The notes under the pieces: generated by a model
Seen by the model: only the letters and a program-made list of their open reading frames with translations
Told to the model about the DNA's origin: nothing
Database searches by the model: none
Shown: piece after piece, positions 1-11,698 of the stretch
How positions within the stretch are numbered: position 1 is the stretch's first letter
Layout: every line of letters begins with the position of its first letter
Source of the DNA: Chimonanthus salicifolius
Taxonomy: Eukaryota > Streptophyta > Magnoliopsida > Laurales > Calycanthaceae
Direction: 5' to 3'
Assembly (NCBI GenBank): GCA_013350335.1
Contig: CM023540.1
Coordinates: 48,529,222 to 48,593,221 of the forward strand
Length of the DNA: 64,000 nucleotides
Program-made: the position numbers and the translations under genes

Positions 1-304
1 TAAATTTTCATTTTTTCCTCTTTTACTGTATAATAATGCATTGCTACTCATAATATATAAAATGACCCCATTTACTTAGTCACTCATTAGCACAACCATA
101 TAACTAAAAAAAATACATGGTGGGGCCCACATTTCATTGCAATTACAAGGTGAGTTCAACTTCCCCATCTCAAGTTACCTTGATCCAAAATTCCAAGACG
201 ACTACTAGAGTCATCGTTGGGAGGTATTTTGGCCTTGAGTTTCACACTGAAGAGAGCTATCTCACATCCTGTAAGGTTTTATTCATTCAAGGCAACTCAA
301 AACT

Positions 305-875
305 AGGGGTGTTCATCAGCTATATTCGGGCTTGACTTTACTAAAAAAAGCTCGAATCTGATTATTTTTACCAAATCCTAAGCCCGTTCAAGCCAGTCCA
401 ATTAAATATTGTTTATTTTGCATTTGACACAATTTTTTATTTATTTAAAATATGTTATGTAAGTTAAAAATATAACTGTATAGATTGAATAATACTTAAA
501 TATCTAAGCACAAATTAAAATTTCAATTCGAAATTCAATTCTAGACCACTTGATCTTGATAGTTAAAGTTGGCAAACGTTCTTAAAAAGATTATGCCTAG
601 TGATTTCGACCATTAAGATCGAGTGGCTAGAAATTGATTTTCAAGATCAAATTTTAATATATTTTCATTTTTCAACTCTTTTTCAACTTGTACGATTAGT
701 GTTTTAATCTATAAAATAAAAAATAAAAACATGTTAAAAAATGGGCTGAAAGCCCAACGAGTCTCGATGGGCTTTAAATAAAAGCCCGAGCCCTGCTTGT
801 TGGACAAAGATCTTTGTCTAAGCCCATATATTTAATTTTGGGTTGGGCCAGGTTCGGAAATATGAACACCTCTTC
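305..875. mobile_element. hAT-like MITE (non-autonomous, about 570 bp)
   Basis: The two ends form a terminal inverted repeat: AGGGGTGTTCAT on the left and ATGAACACCTCT on the right (11 of 12 paired). AGGGGTGTTCA-type ends are common on small plant hAT-derived elements. The 8 bases outside each end (tcaaaact and tctcaact) agree at 6 of 8 positions, as expected for an old hAT target duplication. The interior is AT-rich and non-coding, with recurring 'agcccg/gggct' motifs. There is no transposase. The exact right edge is uncertain by a few bases. Confidence 0.5.
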
Positions 876-1846
876 TCTCAACTATTTTACTTGGGTTAGA
901 AGGGCTCTTTGGAGACGGTAGTTTTTAGGTTTTTTTTATATATATTTTTAAAATTATTCTCGAGCTTTGAAATTTCACACTAATTTAGATTGATTCTATT
1001 GTGATCCAACAAACAATATATAGAATACAGTTCAATAAATATCCTTAAATCTTTAAAATATTGACAAAATATTTTACAACATTGCAAAAATTTTATTAAG
1101 GTTATTGCAAAGATTTCTTAATAAGGAATTTATTGGGATATTATCGCGATATTAATATTTATCTTGTTTTAACGTGATTTTATCGAAAATTTACCGTAGC
1201 ATCAATAAATACATTTTATTAACACGGTAATAGTATTTTATTGATAAAAATGTGGTAAATTTAAAATTATCGCTGATATTTGTCACATTGTGACAAAGTA
1301 TAATGTCTCATCGCTTAATCTAATTATGGTTCAAAAGATTGGGATTGGTCTGACATCAGCTTCTACTTCTAAATTGGTTGTTAGTTGTTCATAAATGGTA
1401 TTAAGATTTTTATTTTATTAATATTTTTATTTCTTATATTATTATTATTTTTAAATATTTTATTTTGTAAGAGATTTTTTTTTAATTTTCTAGTATAAAT
1501 CTGAAAATATTATAATATCACTAATCACCGTCAATATCTTCCGAAAAAAATATTTGTGACGATGCTTTCTCAAGCCCATATCATTTGAAGCATATACCCT
1601 GTCAATCAAATGTTCAATGGCAAGTCTGTAGATGTAACAAATCTCCGTACAATACAAATACATATCTTTTATTTTATTATCAGAAGGAATGAAGATGCTC
1701 ATTCAGATTCTGTGCATTGATGCCTCTTTGCATGGCACCCAATCCAGACCATGAAAATTGTGGGTACCCACACACAGGCAACAGTAACCGTCTGATGGTG
1801 GGCCACTGTGAAAAAAGGCGTTAAATTTCAAACAAGTTTGCTCTCC
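876..1846. other. Gene-free upstream flank of the P450
   Basis: AT-rich DNA with no ORF of protein-like composition. Several ATTTTATT/AATAAAT tracts suggest decayed transposon sequence, but no ends or target duplications were found. The last 100 bases, with GGTACCCACACAC and GTGGGCCACTGTG, belong to the proximal promoter of the gene downstream. Confidence 0.5.
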
Positions 1847-1854
1847 TATTTAAG
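1847..1854 (+). promoter_or_regulatory. TATA box of the CYP78A gene
   Basis: TATTTAAG lies about 265 bp upstream of the chosen start codon and is followed by CT-rich DNA typical of plant 5' leaders. Transcription would start near 1875-1885. This matters because the open frame extends upstream to an ATG at 1808, which lies before the TATA box and therefore should not be in the mRNA. Confidence 0.55.
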
Positions 1855-1986
1855 CGCCTTCTCACGTCCTTTGTCTCTTACACCTTCCCCACTTCCCTTC
1901 TCTCTCGCTTCTCTTGAAACTGCTCTGCAAACAGCGGAACTTCTTTGGAGAAGAAACCGGAAACCACATCTCTCTCTGTCCATCAA

Positions 1987-1998
1987 ATGCCTCCATAA
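1987..1998 (+). promoter_or_regulatory. Minimal uORF (Met-Pro-Pro-stop) in the P450 leader
   Basis: If transcription starts near 1880, the first AUG in the leader is at 1987 and opens a three-codon frame ended by TAA. It lies 115 bases upstream of the main AUG at 2114. The sequence shows the codons only; an effect on translation is inference. Confidence 0.35.
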
Positions 1999-2113
1999 TC
2001 CATTAGAAAACCTGCAGTTCTCAAAATCACTTATAAACCTGCAAGAACAGAACAATCATTTTGGAACTTTCGGAATCCGGAACTTGTTTCTTAAAGTTCT
2101 AGCTCCATTAACC

Positions 2114-4876
2114 ATGTCTTCTGATATGGAATCCACCTTTTTCTTCCTCTTCATTCCCACAATTTCCTCCCCTACCCAGAGGTTTGAGATCTTTGCGCTT
2201 TCTTTCATCTTCATTGCCATCTTTGCCTTCTGGCTAGTCCCTGGAGGCCTTGCTTGGGCTCTTGCAAGAGCCCAAGAAGGCCGTCGAATTCCTGGCCCTT
2301 CAGGACTTCCTGTTGTCGGGCTCCTGTTTGCATTCTCTAGCTCCAAAGCCCACCGTGCTCTGGCCCGAATTGCCCGGTCACATGACGCCATCCCTCTGAT
2401 GGCATTCTCTGTTGGATTCACCCGTTTTATCATTTCTAGCGATCCTGAAACTGCAAAAGAGATTCTCAACAGCTCAGCGTTCGCTGACCGCCCTGTGAAA
2501 GAGTCTGCCTACGAATTACTTTTTCATAGGGCAATGGGCTTTGCTCCTTTCGGTGATTACTGGAGGAATTTGAGAAGAATCTCAGCCACCCATCTGTTCA
2601 GTCCGAAGAGGATTGCCAGATTTGGGGCCTTCAGAAGGGAGCTTGGATTGAAAATGGTGGAAGAGATTAGGACTCTAATGAAGGGGAGAAATGAGGTTGA
2701 GGTGAAGAGGGTTCTGCACTTTGGGTCTTTGAACAATGTAATGATGAGTGTGTTTGGGAGGACATATGATTTTGATAGGGAAAGCGAAGGATTTGAATTG
2801 GAAAGGCTGGTTAGTGAGGGATATGAATTGCTGGGGAGTTTTAACTGGAGTGACCATTTTCCTGTTTTGGGGTGGTTGGATTTGCAAGGGGTGAGGAGGA
2901 GCTGCAGGAGTTTGGTTTGTAGGGTGAATGACTTTGTGGGGAGGATAGTGGAGGAGCACAGGAGGAAGAGAGAGATCAGTAAGCAAGATGGTGAGGAGGG
3001 CGATTTTGTTGATGTATTGCTTGATCTGGACGAGAAGGATAGGCTCTCTGATTCTGACATGATTGCTGTTCTTTGGGTGAGCTCTCTCTCTCTCTTCTGC
3101 TTTTCAGCGTTGATTTATGTTTGTGTTTTGTTGCCTACTGTTGAATAAGGAGACCCAAATATGGTAGGAGTCGTAAGTAGATACGAAATGTAGAATGATA
3201 TAGGATAAAATCAATTACACACAATAGATAATGATTTACGTAGAAAATTCCTACAGAAAAGAGATTTTATATTGTTATATGTGAAAATATACAAGTAATG
3301 TCTATTTATTTACAATGGAATTAAGAGATCCAAATATGATAGGAGTTCTAAGTAGATATAAATTCTTTCCTTATTCAACAACTACTGAGAAGAAAAAGAA
3401 ACGTGATAAACTACATAGGTGTAGTTCAACTAGTTGCCTCCTGCCTCAGGAAGCAGGAGGTTACTGGTTCGAGTCCCCTGTGGCCTTACTTTGGTGTGCC
3501 CTAGGGGTAATGGAATCATCCGTGGGGGTTTTACGCTGAATATCCCACAGTTTCTCACACATAAATTAAAAAAAAAAAAAGAAACGTGATATCTTTTAGC
3601 AGTTTCGAACCATTTTATTTCTACTTAATGGGGTTGTGGTGGTAAGATAGAGCCACTACTTACCTCCATCAGATAATGTTCAGAAAAATCTTGCGCACTT
3701 TACAATCGAAGTGCGAAATTTTGACTATTTTGATAGTGTTAGTGCACTTTTCTAAGTTGTTAGGGGACATTTTTTTCCTGTTTGCATATCTCTTAAGTTA
3801 TTGATGTGGGACTATCCTTATTATAGGCTCTCCGGCCCAATCCAGCTTTCTAACCCTTTTGAGTGTGAAACCCACCCATCAATTTGATCTTCTCTGATTT
3901 GATGAATACAAGTGTCTAATCGTCCATCTAGGATGACTGGACTCCACTCTAGGTAGAATGATGATTGCAATGTTTGATTAGGTTGGTACAGTATAATAGC
4001 ATTTCCTTCATGATTAGGATAAACTTGGGTGACACAATTCAATGATCAATGTATCATTATTAGGGTGAAACTTTTGGCACATACCACATCAATAGATGAG
4101 ATCTTCTCTCCTAAGATTAGTAACATGGGATTTTTATTGGATTTGTCTGAATTTCTTGTTCTGAGTGACAATGATTCCTCTATAAACATGCTATCTTGTT
4201 TTCTTTGGTAAACATCTTTTTACCTATTATCTATCAGCAATAGAGGATCTGTTGAAACCTCACTTTCCATGAATTTCAGGAAATGATTTTCCGGGGTACT
4301 GATACAGTAGCAATCCTATTGGAATGGATACTTGCAAGAATGGTCCTACATCCAGATGTCCAATCCAAAGCACAATCTGAAATTGATGCAGTCGTCGGAA
4401 GTACTCGTCCTGTTTCAGACTCCGACATACCCAACCTTCCATACCTTCAATCGATAGTGAAGGAAGCACTTCGAATGCATCCTCCAGGCCCACTTCTTTC
4501 ATGGGCCCGGTTAGCGATCCATGATGTCCATGTCGGAAAGAACACCATCCCGGCGGGGACAACAGCAATGGTGAACATGTGGGCGATAATGCACGATGAG
4601 AGAGTCTGGCCAGATCCGAACATGTTCCGACCGGAGAGGTTCATGGAGGAAGAAGTGAGTGTCTTGGGGTCTGATCTGAGGTTGGCACCTTTCGGGTCTG
4701 GTAGGCGGGTCTGTCCCGGTAAGGCCATGGGCCTTGCTACTGTACATCTGTGGTTGGCTCAGCTGCTTCAGAAGATCAAATGGTTTCCTACAGAGAATGG
4801 CGTCGATTTATCTGAGTGCCTGAAATTGTCTCTGGAGATGAAGAATCCTTTGGTGTGTAGGGCCATTCCAAGGTGA
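2114..4876 (+). CDS. CYP78A5: Cytochrome P450, CYP78A family (CYP78A5/KLUH-like)
   Basis: Two exons, 2114-3076 and 4280-4876, joined in phase 0 across a GT-AG intron; predicted 519 aa. ER-anchored haem monooxygenase. In Arabidopsis the family member KLUH acts non-cell-autonomously to promote organ and seed growth; the substrate is unsettled. Residues 24-44 form the membrane anchor, followed by GGLAWA and the hinge IPGPSG (59-64). Also seen: [11 protein letters not shown] in the C-helix region, the I-helix FRGTDT (325-330), ExxR (E383, R386), PERF (439-442) and the haem loop [10 protein letters not shown] (459-468) with ligand Cys466. Length and the intron position just before EMIFRGTDT match the CYP78A pattern. 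The ATG at 2114 was chosen over the in-frame ATG at 1808 because 1808 precedes the TATA box and the extra 102 residues look like leader DNA. No frameshift or premature stop. CYP78A membership is very secure; orthology to CYP78A5 rather than a close paralogue is less so. Confidence 0.95.
3077..4279 (+). other. Intron 1 of the CYP78A gene (1203 bp)
   Basis: Donor GTGAGC directly after the Trp codon TGG, followed by a (CT)n stretch; acceptor TTTCAG before GAAATGATT. Removing it joins the I-helix region exactly in frame. Besides the SINE it holds a degenerate direct repeat (about 3148-3190 and 3315-3360, both with 'ccaaatat-ataggagt-taagtagata'), probably a remnant of another element. A 183-base open frame near 4029 has no support as coding sequence. 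Confidence 0.85.
3409..3575 (+). mobile_element. tRNA-derived SINE in the P450 intron
   Basis: About 167 bp, in the same orientation as the gene. A tRNA-like head carries an A-box-like TAGTTCAACTAG and a B box GGTTCGAGTCCCC, followed by a tRNA-unrelated body and a poly(A) tail. It is flanked by a perfect 16-bp target site duplication, aaaaagaaacgtgata, at 3393-3408 and 3576-3591, the hallmark of LINE-mediated insertion. The perfect duplication argues for a fairly recent insertion. No protein is encoded. Confidence 0.85.
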
Positions 4877-6209
4877 ACTTTTCATGGTTTCGGCTTGGAG
4901 GGTGGAATGTGAATCCATGGAGAAATATGGCTATTGTCTCCATGATTTTGTAACCAAGATGGTTAGGATTTACAAAACTGGTTTTCTGCAGCTTTTATCT
5001 TTTTGGGTTTTTTAGTTTGATTTAGCAGTTCTTAGGTGTTGGTGGTGGATAGAGACATATAAGGGACCAGGCCATATTGTAAGAATATGCCATGGCCTTT
5101 CTGATGTATGCAAGAAATCCACTACCTGTATACAGCTTTTGACATATATATACAGGTGAAAGGTATTTTACTACTAAATTGTGATTTATTTGTACAAATA
5201 TAATGTTAATCCTTGAAAAAATATGACTACTTGATTATATTCCTTTCTTGCACTTTCATCGAGTTTGGATTTCATACATGTAACATTTTCTTCGCATCAA
5301 TGTGTTGGTCTGATGGTCAAGATGTCCGCCTAATGAAGTGTCCGTCTAATGAAATAGGGTTTCAATTTGATTCATGCTCAACTTCAACATGCCACTCTAC
5401 GTAGACTTAACCGGTGTGTGGATTTGGAGGTTTACACATGTCCGTAGGATTAATCTCATGTCCAATGTGAAATGAAGATACCCATATTATAAAAAGAAAA
5501 ATATTACTGTCATTATTGCATTTTGTTCCACACAATATCTTACATTTTGCATCTTTCTTTACACATTGATTTACAATTTGCATTTTGTACTTTCCTCTTA
5601 TATTGCGTATGATTGTATTTTACTTTGTATTTTAATTAGAAATTTAGAAAACCAACAATGAAAAGAAAAAGTTTAGGTGCGATCCAGGACATTTGATAGG
5701 TTCTTTGAAATCTGACACCGTGTCCAATCATGAAAAATGGGAGTTTTTGTTATTTGCATCAAAACACTTAATTTTGTTGAAAATGAAGGAGTAATTGTTT
5801 TGTGACAATGGTAACCACTTTTTTTTTTTTCTTATTAAATTTTATTTTCTCTCTCTATAGATAGATTCTTGGAAGAAAAAAGAAATGTCTTTTGTTTTAT
5901 GCTCTCGACAAGGTGATCTTATCCATCGAATAAGAGGAAAGGGATTCACTTTCTTTGTTCTTCAATTTTCATCAGATAAAACAATGGTGAACAAATAAAG
6001 ACAAATTCGAATTATCCAGTCACCTACCATCACTTGCCACTCGGATAATGTATGGGTGAGTTGGTCACAACGACATTTTTTAGTGACTTACTACTAAGTT
6101 AAAATGACCAATTCACTCTTAAATTAGTCTACATGACAACTGGGGCCGATAACACTATAAAGGCTCGCATGGGGAGCTATAATATGATGGGGCCTAGCAC
6201 GTAATATGC
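4877..6209. other. 3' flank of the P450 and gene-free DNA
   Basis: The first 250 or so bases are presumably the 3' UTR; there is no strong AATAAA signal. The rest is AT-rich and non-coding except for a SINE-like relic near 5303-5480. No host gene was recognised. Confidence 0.5.
5303..5480 (+). mobile_element. Degenerate SINE-like relic
   Basis: Contains 'tggtctgatggtcaagatg' resembling an A-box region and a tail 'ggaggtttacacatgtccg' then 'taggattaatct', which resembles the copy at 23283-23470 ('ggaggcttgcacatgtct' then 'aaaagattaatcg'). The two share layout but have diverged. No target duplication was found, so both ends are approximate. Confidence 0.35.
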
Positions 6210-6217
6210 ATTGGGAC

Positions 6218-8056
6218 CAAGGGTCAAAATATCGGTCGATATATATTGGATTTTCGACCACCGAATTATATCGGCCGATACGTATAGTATCGGCCGTACA
6301 AAAAAAAATTCGGCCGATATGAACGAATTTTTAACCCAATTATCGGTCATGATATCGGCCGAATTTTAAAAAATCGATTTTTTTTTTTAAAAAAAGCTTT
6401 TTTTTAAAAAAAAATATCGGTCGAGATGACCGATATATCGGTCAAAATCTCAGCTGAATCTGGGCCGAATTTGGGTCGAATCTGCCATTTTTTCCAGAAA
6501 AAAACAGTAAAAGTCGGGCTTGGGCCCAACTCAAGTTTGGCGATATTTTTCCGATATGTCGGACGATATCTCATGTCCGATATAGCGGGCGAGATCTTGA
6601 ACGAGATCTTCTCACCTGTCAACCAATTTCTCCAACTCAAATCACTGTGTACAACGGACTGCAGGATTCGGCATGCATGAATATATATATATATATATAT
6701 TTTTTTAAATCTGAAAAATCGACCCGGTCCAATTTTTTTCTATAAATACCATTCACCTACACTTCAAATTTCACACACTTATTTTCAAGGAAAAAACCAG
6801 ATTTTACCATTTCTCTTCCAAAAAAAATTTCACTCTTCATTACTTGATCTAACTAAGTTCTAAAGGACCCGGATTTGGTTGAAACTGAACGATCCAGACC
6901 GTTCAAAGTTTTCCTCATTTATAGATCTACTGATCTTGTAAGTTTTGTAATTTATTTCGATTTATCTGTATTTTATTTTATTTTTTTTCTGTCAAAAATG
7001 ACATAAAAGTGTTATAATTTGTTAAAAAATGCTTGAACTTAAATAACATATGTAGTAAATAAAAGATTTATAAAGGTGTTATAATTTTTTTCCATCTGAA
7101 TGTATCTGTAGTTATTTTTTATGTACTTTGTTAGTTACTATTTTTTTTCATTTATCTATTCCTTTTTGTTAACTATTTCAACATAAAATAGCATAAATGA
7201 AAAAAAAAAGTTAGAAAATGATAGAACCTATAAAATAATAGATGAACATTTTTCATTTGCTCTTAGTTACTGTTACTAACATGTCAAAATTTACAGCAAT
7301 ATTTTTTACTTTCATTTACTCTTTATTTTAATTATTTCAGTATAAAATATGGATTATGACTTATAAATGTTAGAAAATGGTAAAACCTATAAAATAATAC
7401 ATGAAATTTTTTTATTTGTTGTTATTTACTGTATACTAACTTCTTTTACAGGGATGCAATTTTTTCCTTTTATTTTCTTTCTTTTTGTAATTATTTCATC
7501 ATTAACTATGGATTATGACATATAAATGCTAGAAAATGGTAAAACCTATAAAATAATATATGAAATATTTTTATTTGCTGTTATTTACTGTATACTAACT
7601 TGTTTTATAGGGATACAATTTTTTCCTTTTATTTTCTTTCTTTTTGTAATTATTTCATCATTAACTATGGATTATGACATATAAATGTTAGAAAATGGTA
7701 AAACCTATAAAATAATACATGAATTTTTTTTATTTGCTGTTATTAAATGTATACTAACTTATTATTTGTTGTTTATTAAATGTTATTTTCTTTCATTTAT
7801 ATCCTTTTCCTTATAATTTTCACCAATTTATTACTAATTATATAATTTCCCGCTATTGTAACTTCAAAAATATATTAGAAAATGTAAATGTCCGATATTT
7901 TATGAAAAAAATTACATATTCAATAAGCTCATAATTATCTGCATCTACTGTAATTTTTTTGAATTTTTTTTTTTAAAAAAAGGCAGGAGAGAGAAAAAGT
8001 TCGGCCGATATGAAAAATCGGCCGCAATCTCAGCCCGGCCGATTTTTCTACCCCTG
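6218..8056. mobile_element. Non-autonomous hAT element (1839 bp) with 8-bp TSD
   Basis: An exact 8-bp target duplication, attgggac, lies at 6210-6217 and 8057-8064. The ends are imperfect inverted repeats, CAAGGGTCAAAATATCGG on the left and, read inward from the right, CAGGGGTAGAAAAATCGG. Both subterminal zones (6225-6625 and 8000-8050) are packed with ATCGGCCGAT-type palindromes, typical of hAT transposase-binding regions. No transposase frame is present. The interior holds an (AT)n tract near 6683-6701 and a 159-bp tandem array. hAT assignment rests on TSD length and CA-GGG ends. Confidence 0.75.
7185..7770. repeat. 159-bp tandem repeat inside the hAT element
   Basis: About 3.5 to 4 units. 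Landmarks 'gacatataaatg' or its variant occur at about 7358, 7517 and 7676, exactly 159 bp apart, with a more diverged unit near 7190. Each unit carries 'gttagaaaatggtaaaacc' and 'ttactgtatactaac'. The last two full units are almost identical, so the array amplified more recently than the first unit diverged. Confidence 0.8.
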
Positions 8057-8064
8057 ATTGGGAC

Positions 8065-8804
8065 ACGTTAAACACTGGGCCCACTATAGATCATTAGATT
8101 AGCAATGAATCAAAAGTCTACATTGGTATCAGCCTTTCAATTGAGAATATTTTACCGTACAATTGAATGTGAAAGATACGCTAAATCATGTTTGCAATTA
8201 TTTCTTAAAGTTGTAGTTCTTTTATGAAGGTTCTCAAGTCTCATTACTGCATCTTATGACTTCGACGTCGGGTCATTATTATCTTTCATGGGTTCATTGT
8301 TACTCTTTCCTAGGAAATATTTATAATTTTTTTATTTATTTTACACTTTTATAAATAATCATATTTAAAGTGTTAGTAATTATCATGTTAGAAATAATTT
8401 AAAAGTTTTTATAAAAATGAAATAAATTCATTTAAAATGATTTGATCATGCAAGTAAAAGACTAGAGATGACTTCAATATATAGAGTTGAACGGTTGTGA
8501 ATCATAATGACAAAAGGTTGCATTAGCAGCCTCTATGCTTTATCTCTCCTCCATTTTTTTTTTTAAATTTTTTTCAAAAATATATGAAAAGTTATAGAAA
8601 ATCAAGAAAATTCTAAGCTTCAAGAATATGTAATTTTATCATTAGGATGTGGTCATTTAGATATTCAAATAATTTTTCTTTTAATTTTACAAAATCGATA
8701 ATTCAAATTATTGTTAAAAAATATTACAAAAATACAAAAAAATTCTACAAAAATGAGAAATGTAAACATTGACGTCGAGAAATGGAAACAACAATGAGAA
8801 ATGT
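8065..8804. other. AT-rich gene-free DNA
   Basis: Non-coding stretch between two elements. I see no ORF, no inverted ends and no RNA gene. It ends in aatgt, the left target duplication of the solo LTR that follows. Confidence 0.5.
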
Positions 8805-9575
8805 TGTAAAACCCTGCCCCAGGTTAGGCGTGTTTTAGCTTAATATTCTTCTTTAACCGGTTAATCTCGGAGATTACGGTTAGGGTTTCGAGGAAAGCCC
8901 AGTTGTGGCCCAATCCGAGCTCGTGAGCTCAGTGATCCAGGTCGTTCGGCTGGAGGGGCATTCTGGTAATTTACTGCTTGTTGGGTTTATTTTATAAATT
9001 TTGTTGATATGTGATTATTATTGGTTGATAATGTTTTCCTTAGTAAAATATTTGCATTTCTGATTTTAAAATGAATTTATTTTCAGAAAATGATATTTAA
9101 ATCCGCTCGTCAAAATCCTGAAAGGGGAAAATAATTATTTTAATTGATTTTGGAAATGAGATAAAATCCAAAACTAGTATTGTGTGTTAGACCATTTTAA
9201 GAATGGTCTAGTTATTCTTTGACACCCAAAAATGAGGTTGCTAAATAGTTTTATTTAACTTTTGTTTATTTAAGTAAATAGTATAAAAATGTGGTTTTTA
9301 TTTAAATCAAGGGTTTTTATTGAGAGTTAAATTCTAAATTTTTTATGATGATTAAGGTTTTCAAAACCCAACCTATCTGTAAGGTTGGATTATGATTTTG
9401 AGTTTTTTTAAATCATGGTTTTATATAAAAAATCAGATTTTATCAAATAAAGGACTGAATTGCAAATTGAAAACTTAAGGAGGACTTATTTGCAACCAGA
9501 ACCCCGTTTACTGTTGTAAACGTCACCCGCGACTGCATGCAGTGGCTCGCCGACCCCAATTTCCGGCCATTTCTC

Positions 9576-9582
9576 TATAAAA
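9576..9582 (+). promoter_or_regulatory. Probable TATA box of LTR family A (copy 1)
   Basis: TATAAAA about 770 bp into the LTR, followed by a CT-rich stretch. Copy 2 has TATAAAT at the corresponding place (38161). This orients the LTR on + and puts the downstream hairpin zone in the transcribed part. Confidence 0.5.
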
Positions 9583-10095
9583 CCGGCCTCATCATTCGGT
9601 TCTCACTCCCACTACATCCCTTCTCTCTCTGTCTCTCTCAGCCCAGCTGAAACCCAGACCGGCCGACCCTTTCGCCTCTGTATTTCTCTGTTTTTGCAAA
9701 CCGTAAGCTTAAAGAAAAGGATTTCAAAATCCGGATTTTCAAACCAGGAACCCAAGTGAAGATATCCATTGCATTCCCCTTTCAATTTCAATCTGTTTTG
9801 AATCAAATAAAATCGAATTTTACCCTGTTTTCAGTGAGAAAAACCATTTCAAAAATCTAAGGAAAACCATGGGTTTCATGTACCCATGAGGATTTGACTT
9901 TAAAATCGGTTGGCCTAATGAGTTTCTGAGCTCCAAACCTCTCCCTATGGAAAGAGGACTCTTAGAGGAGTCCATCAGACCGGTTATCTGTGGAAAACGA
10001 ATCCGGAAACCCTCTGTTTCCTGATCCATAATTCACGGTGCTTCTGCCATCACTGTCTGCTGGTGCAGACAGTGGGGAAGACGACTCTTGGACGG

Positions 10096-10470
10096 TCCGA
10101 GAGCCGATCTCCGAAAGTTCGAACCTTCGGACAGTTAAACAGCTAACCCTCGGACGTTCCGAGCTTCACCCGAAGCCCAATTACACCCGAGGTAAGCTAG
10201 ACCCCTTCAGATGTACCGACCAGAGTTCGGAAGGACCGAACCCTACTTCGGATGTGCCGAGCCCCACTTCGGATGTTCCAAAGTGAACAGACCCACCGAG
10301 ACCAGTTTTCTCTGTTTAATCGGTTCGGATGGACTTCGGAAGGTCCGAGACCCGATCTTCGAACAATCCGAAGTCAGACCCATGTTCCGAGGTCAATGAC
10401 TAGATTAGGTGTGGTTCGGATGATCCGAATCACAATACCTGGTTCCGAGGCATGTTCCGAGGGACCCAGT
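10096..10470 (+). repeat. Cluster of TTCGGA-N-TCCGAA hairpins in LTR A copy 1
   Basis: About eight short inverted repeats of the TTCGG/CCGAA type with 1-5 base loops, for example CTCGGA/TCCGAG around a 3-base loop near 10151 and TTCGGAT/ATCCGAA around one base near 10416. The equivalent zone of copy 2 (38632-38975) has the same kind of cluster with different arms. Confidence 0.7.
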
Positions 10471-10604
10471 TTTTCAATGTCTAATCTTGGTTGAATATTG
10501 TTAATACATGTGATTTGATGTTAGTACCCCATTTATTAATTAAAATTGTACTAACACTCTTCTCTTATTACTATAGTGTAAATACTATTATATTCGCTTC
10601 CAGG

Positions 10605-10780
10605 CCGACCCTATTGGTTAGGCACTGAGTGATTCACTTCCAGGCCGACGCTATATAGTCGGGCACTGACTGACCTCGAGGTCTAACTCAAAATGTCAGA
10701 TCTGGTCCTATCCAGAAGACAACCGAGAAGTGACCTGAGGATCTAGACCTAACTCAATAAGTCAATCTGTTCAATGCCCA
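10605..10780 (+). repeat. Imperfect repeats with small stem-loops in LTR A copy 1
   Basis: Two units begin 'cacttccaggccga'-like text (10597 and 10626); the second holds GCCGAC and GTCGGGC around an AT-rich loop. Later 'ctaactcaa' units occur near 10682 and 10748. Corresponds to the 53-bp tandem zone of copy 2 (39225-39437). Confidence 0.45.
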
Positions 10781-11698
10781 GAAGATAATATGAGTTTTGG
10801 ACTGAGCCCCTTTCTATTTATTATTATATTGTGGATTATGATAATTTAAAAAGGATAGAAACCCAGTAGGAGACTCAGTTCCATATACCTTGGATATTTT
10901 TGGGAAAACGTGAGATTTCAAAATACCACTTGTGTGTACGTATTTGTTATGTATATTGATTGTGTACTTGTCTGTTTGTTTGAACAGAGACCGCGTAACC
11001 ACACAATGACGGTGAGGGAACTTAACTTTGCAACTTGATGTAAACAGATTTATTGATATGGATATTTGAGCAATGGGTGGTTTCAGATTTGATGAACCCA
11101 CTCATATACCTAGACTTGACGCACTATGGTAAGAGTGCTTATGATGCTGGTAAATACTGTGATCAGACGAAAGGTGTAAGACTGCTTCCACGTGCCTGGA
11201 CTATTGAATCAATATCGGCCATATGGGAGATGGTTTACGTCTACTGATCATGGGTGGTGATAGTTACTAAAGGTATCGGTACCGGCCATGGGAGTGCCGG
11301 AGATGTACTTGCAAGGATGTATTTTGACCGTGTCGGGACTTAATACTATTGTTGTCAATATGGTGCCTAGAGGTTACGGTGGATAACAGCAGTAATGGAA
11401 AAGTGGAAGAATGATGGAAATGATGATGAGACTTTACTTGATATTGTGAATTTTATTATCAAGCATGTGATATTATTGTAACTGTTCATTATTGTGCTAA
11501 CCTGTTATTTACTTAAAGTGCATTGTTATATTTCCTTCACTGGGCTAGCTACCTCACCCCACTCACCTTTCAGGAGATGAACACGAGGAGGTGAACCCTC
11601 TGTTTGAAGCTTAGCGTGGATAAGTTGCGGCGTTGCTTTGGGATTCCCACTGAGGGGAATACCCTTGTATTTGTGCTTTCTCGTTCTTGGAACCACCA

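Noticed and set aside
117..335. 72-aa open frame at the left end
   Set aside because: No domain, runs into the MITE end at 305, composition not protein-like.
1808..2113. In-frame upstream extension of the P450 by 102 residues
   Set aside because: Its ATG lies before the TATA box at 1847, the translated text has leader-like composition, and the ATG at 2114 gives the membrane anchor at the normal distance and a normal family length.
3409..3485. A tRNA gene in the P450 intron
   Set aside because: A- and B-box words are present, but no complete cloverleaf is formed, and a body, poly(A) tail and target duplication follow. It is a SINE.
10096..10470. Heat-shock elements in LTR A
   Set aside because: The TTCGGAA palindromes have the wrong spacing for alternating GAA/TTC blocks of a heat-shock element.
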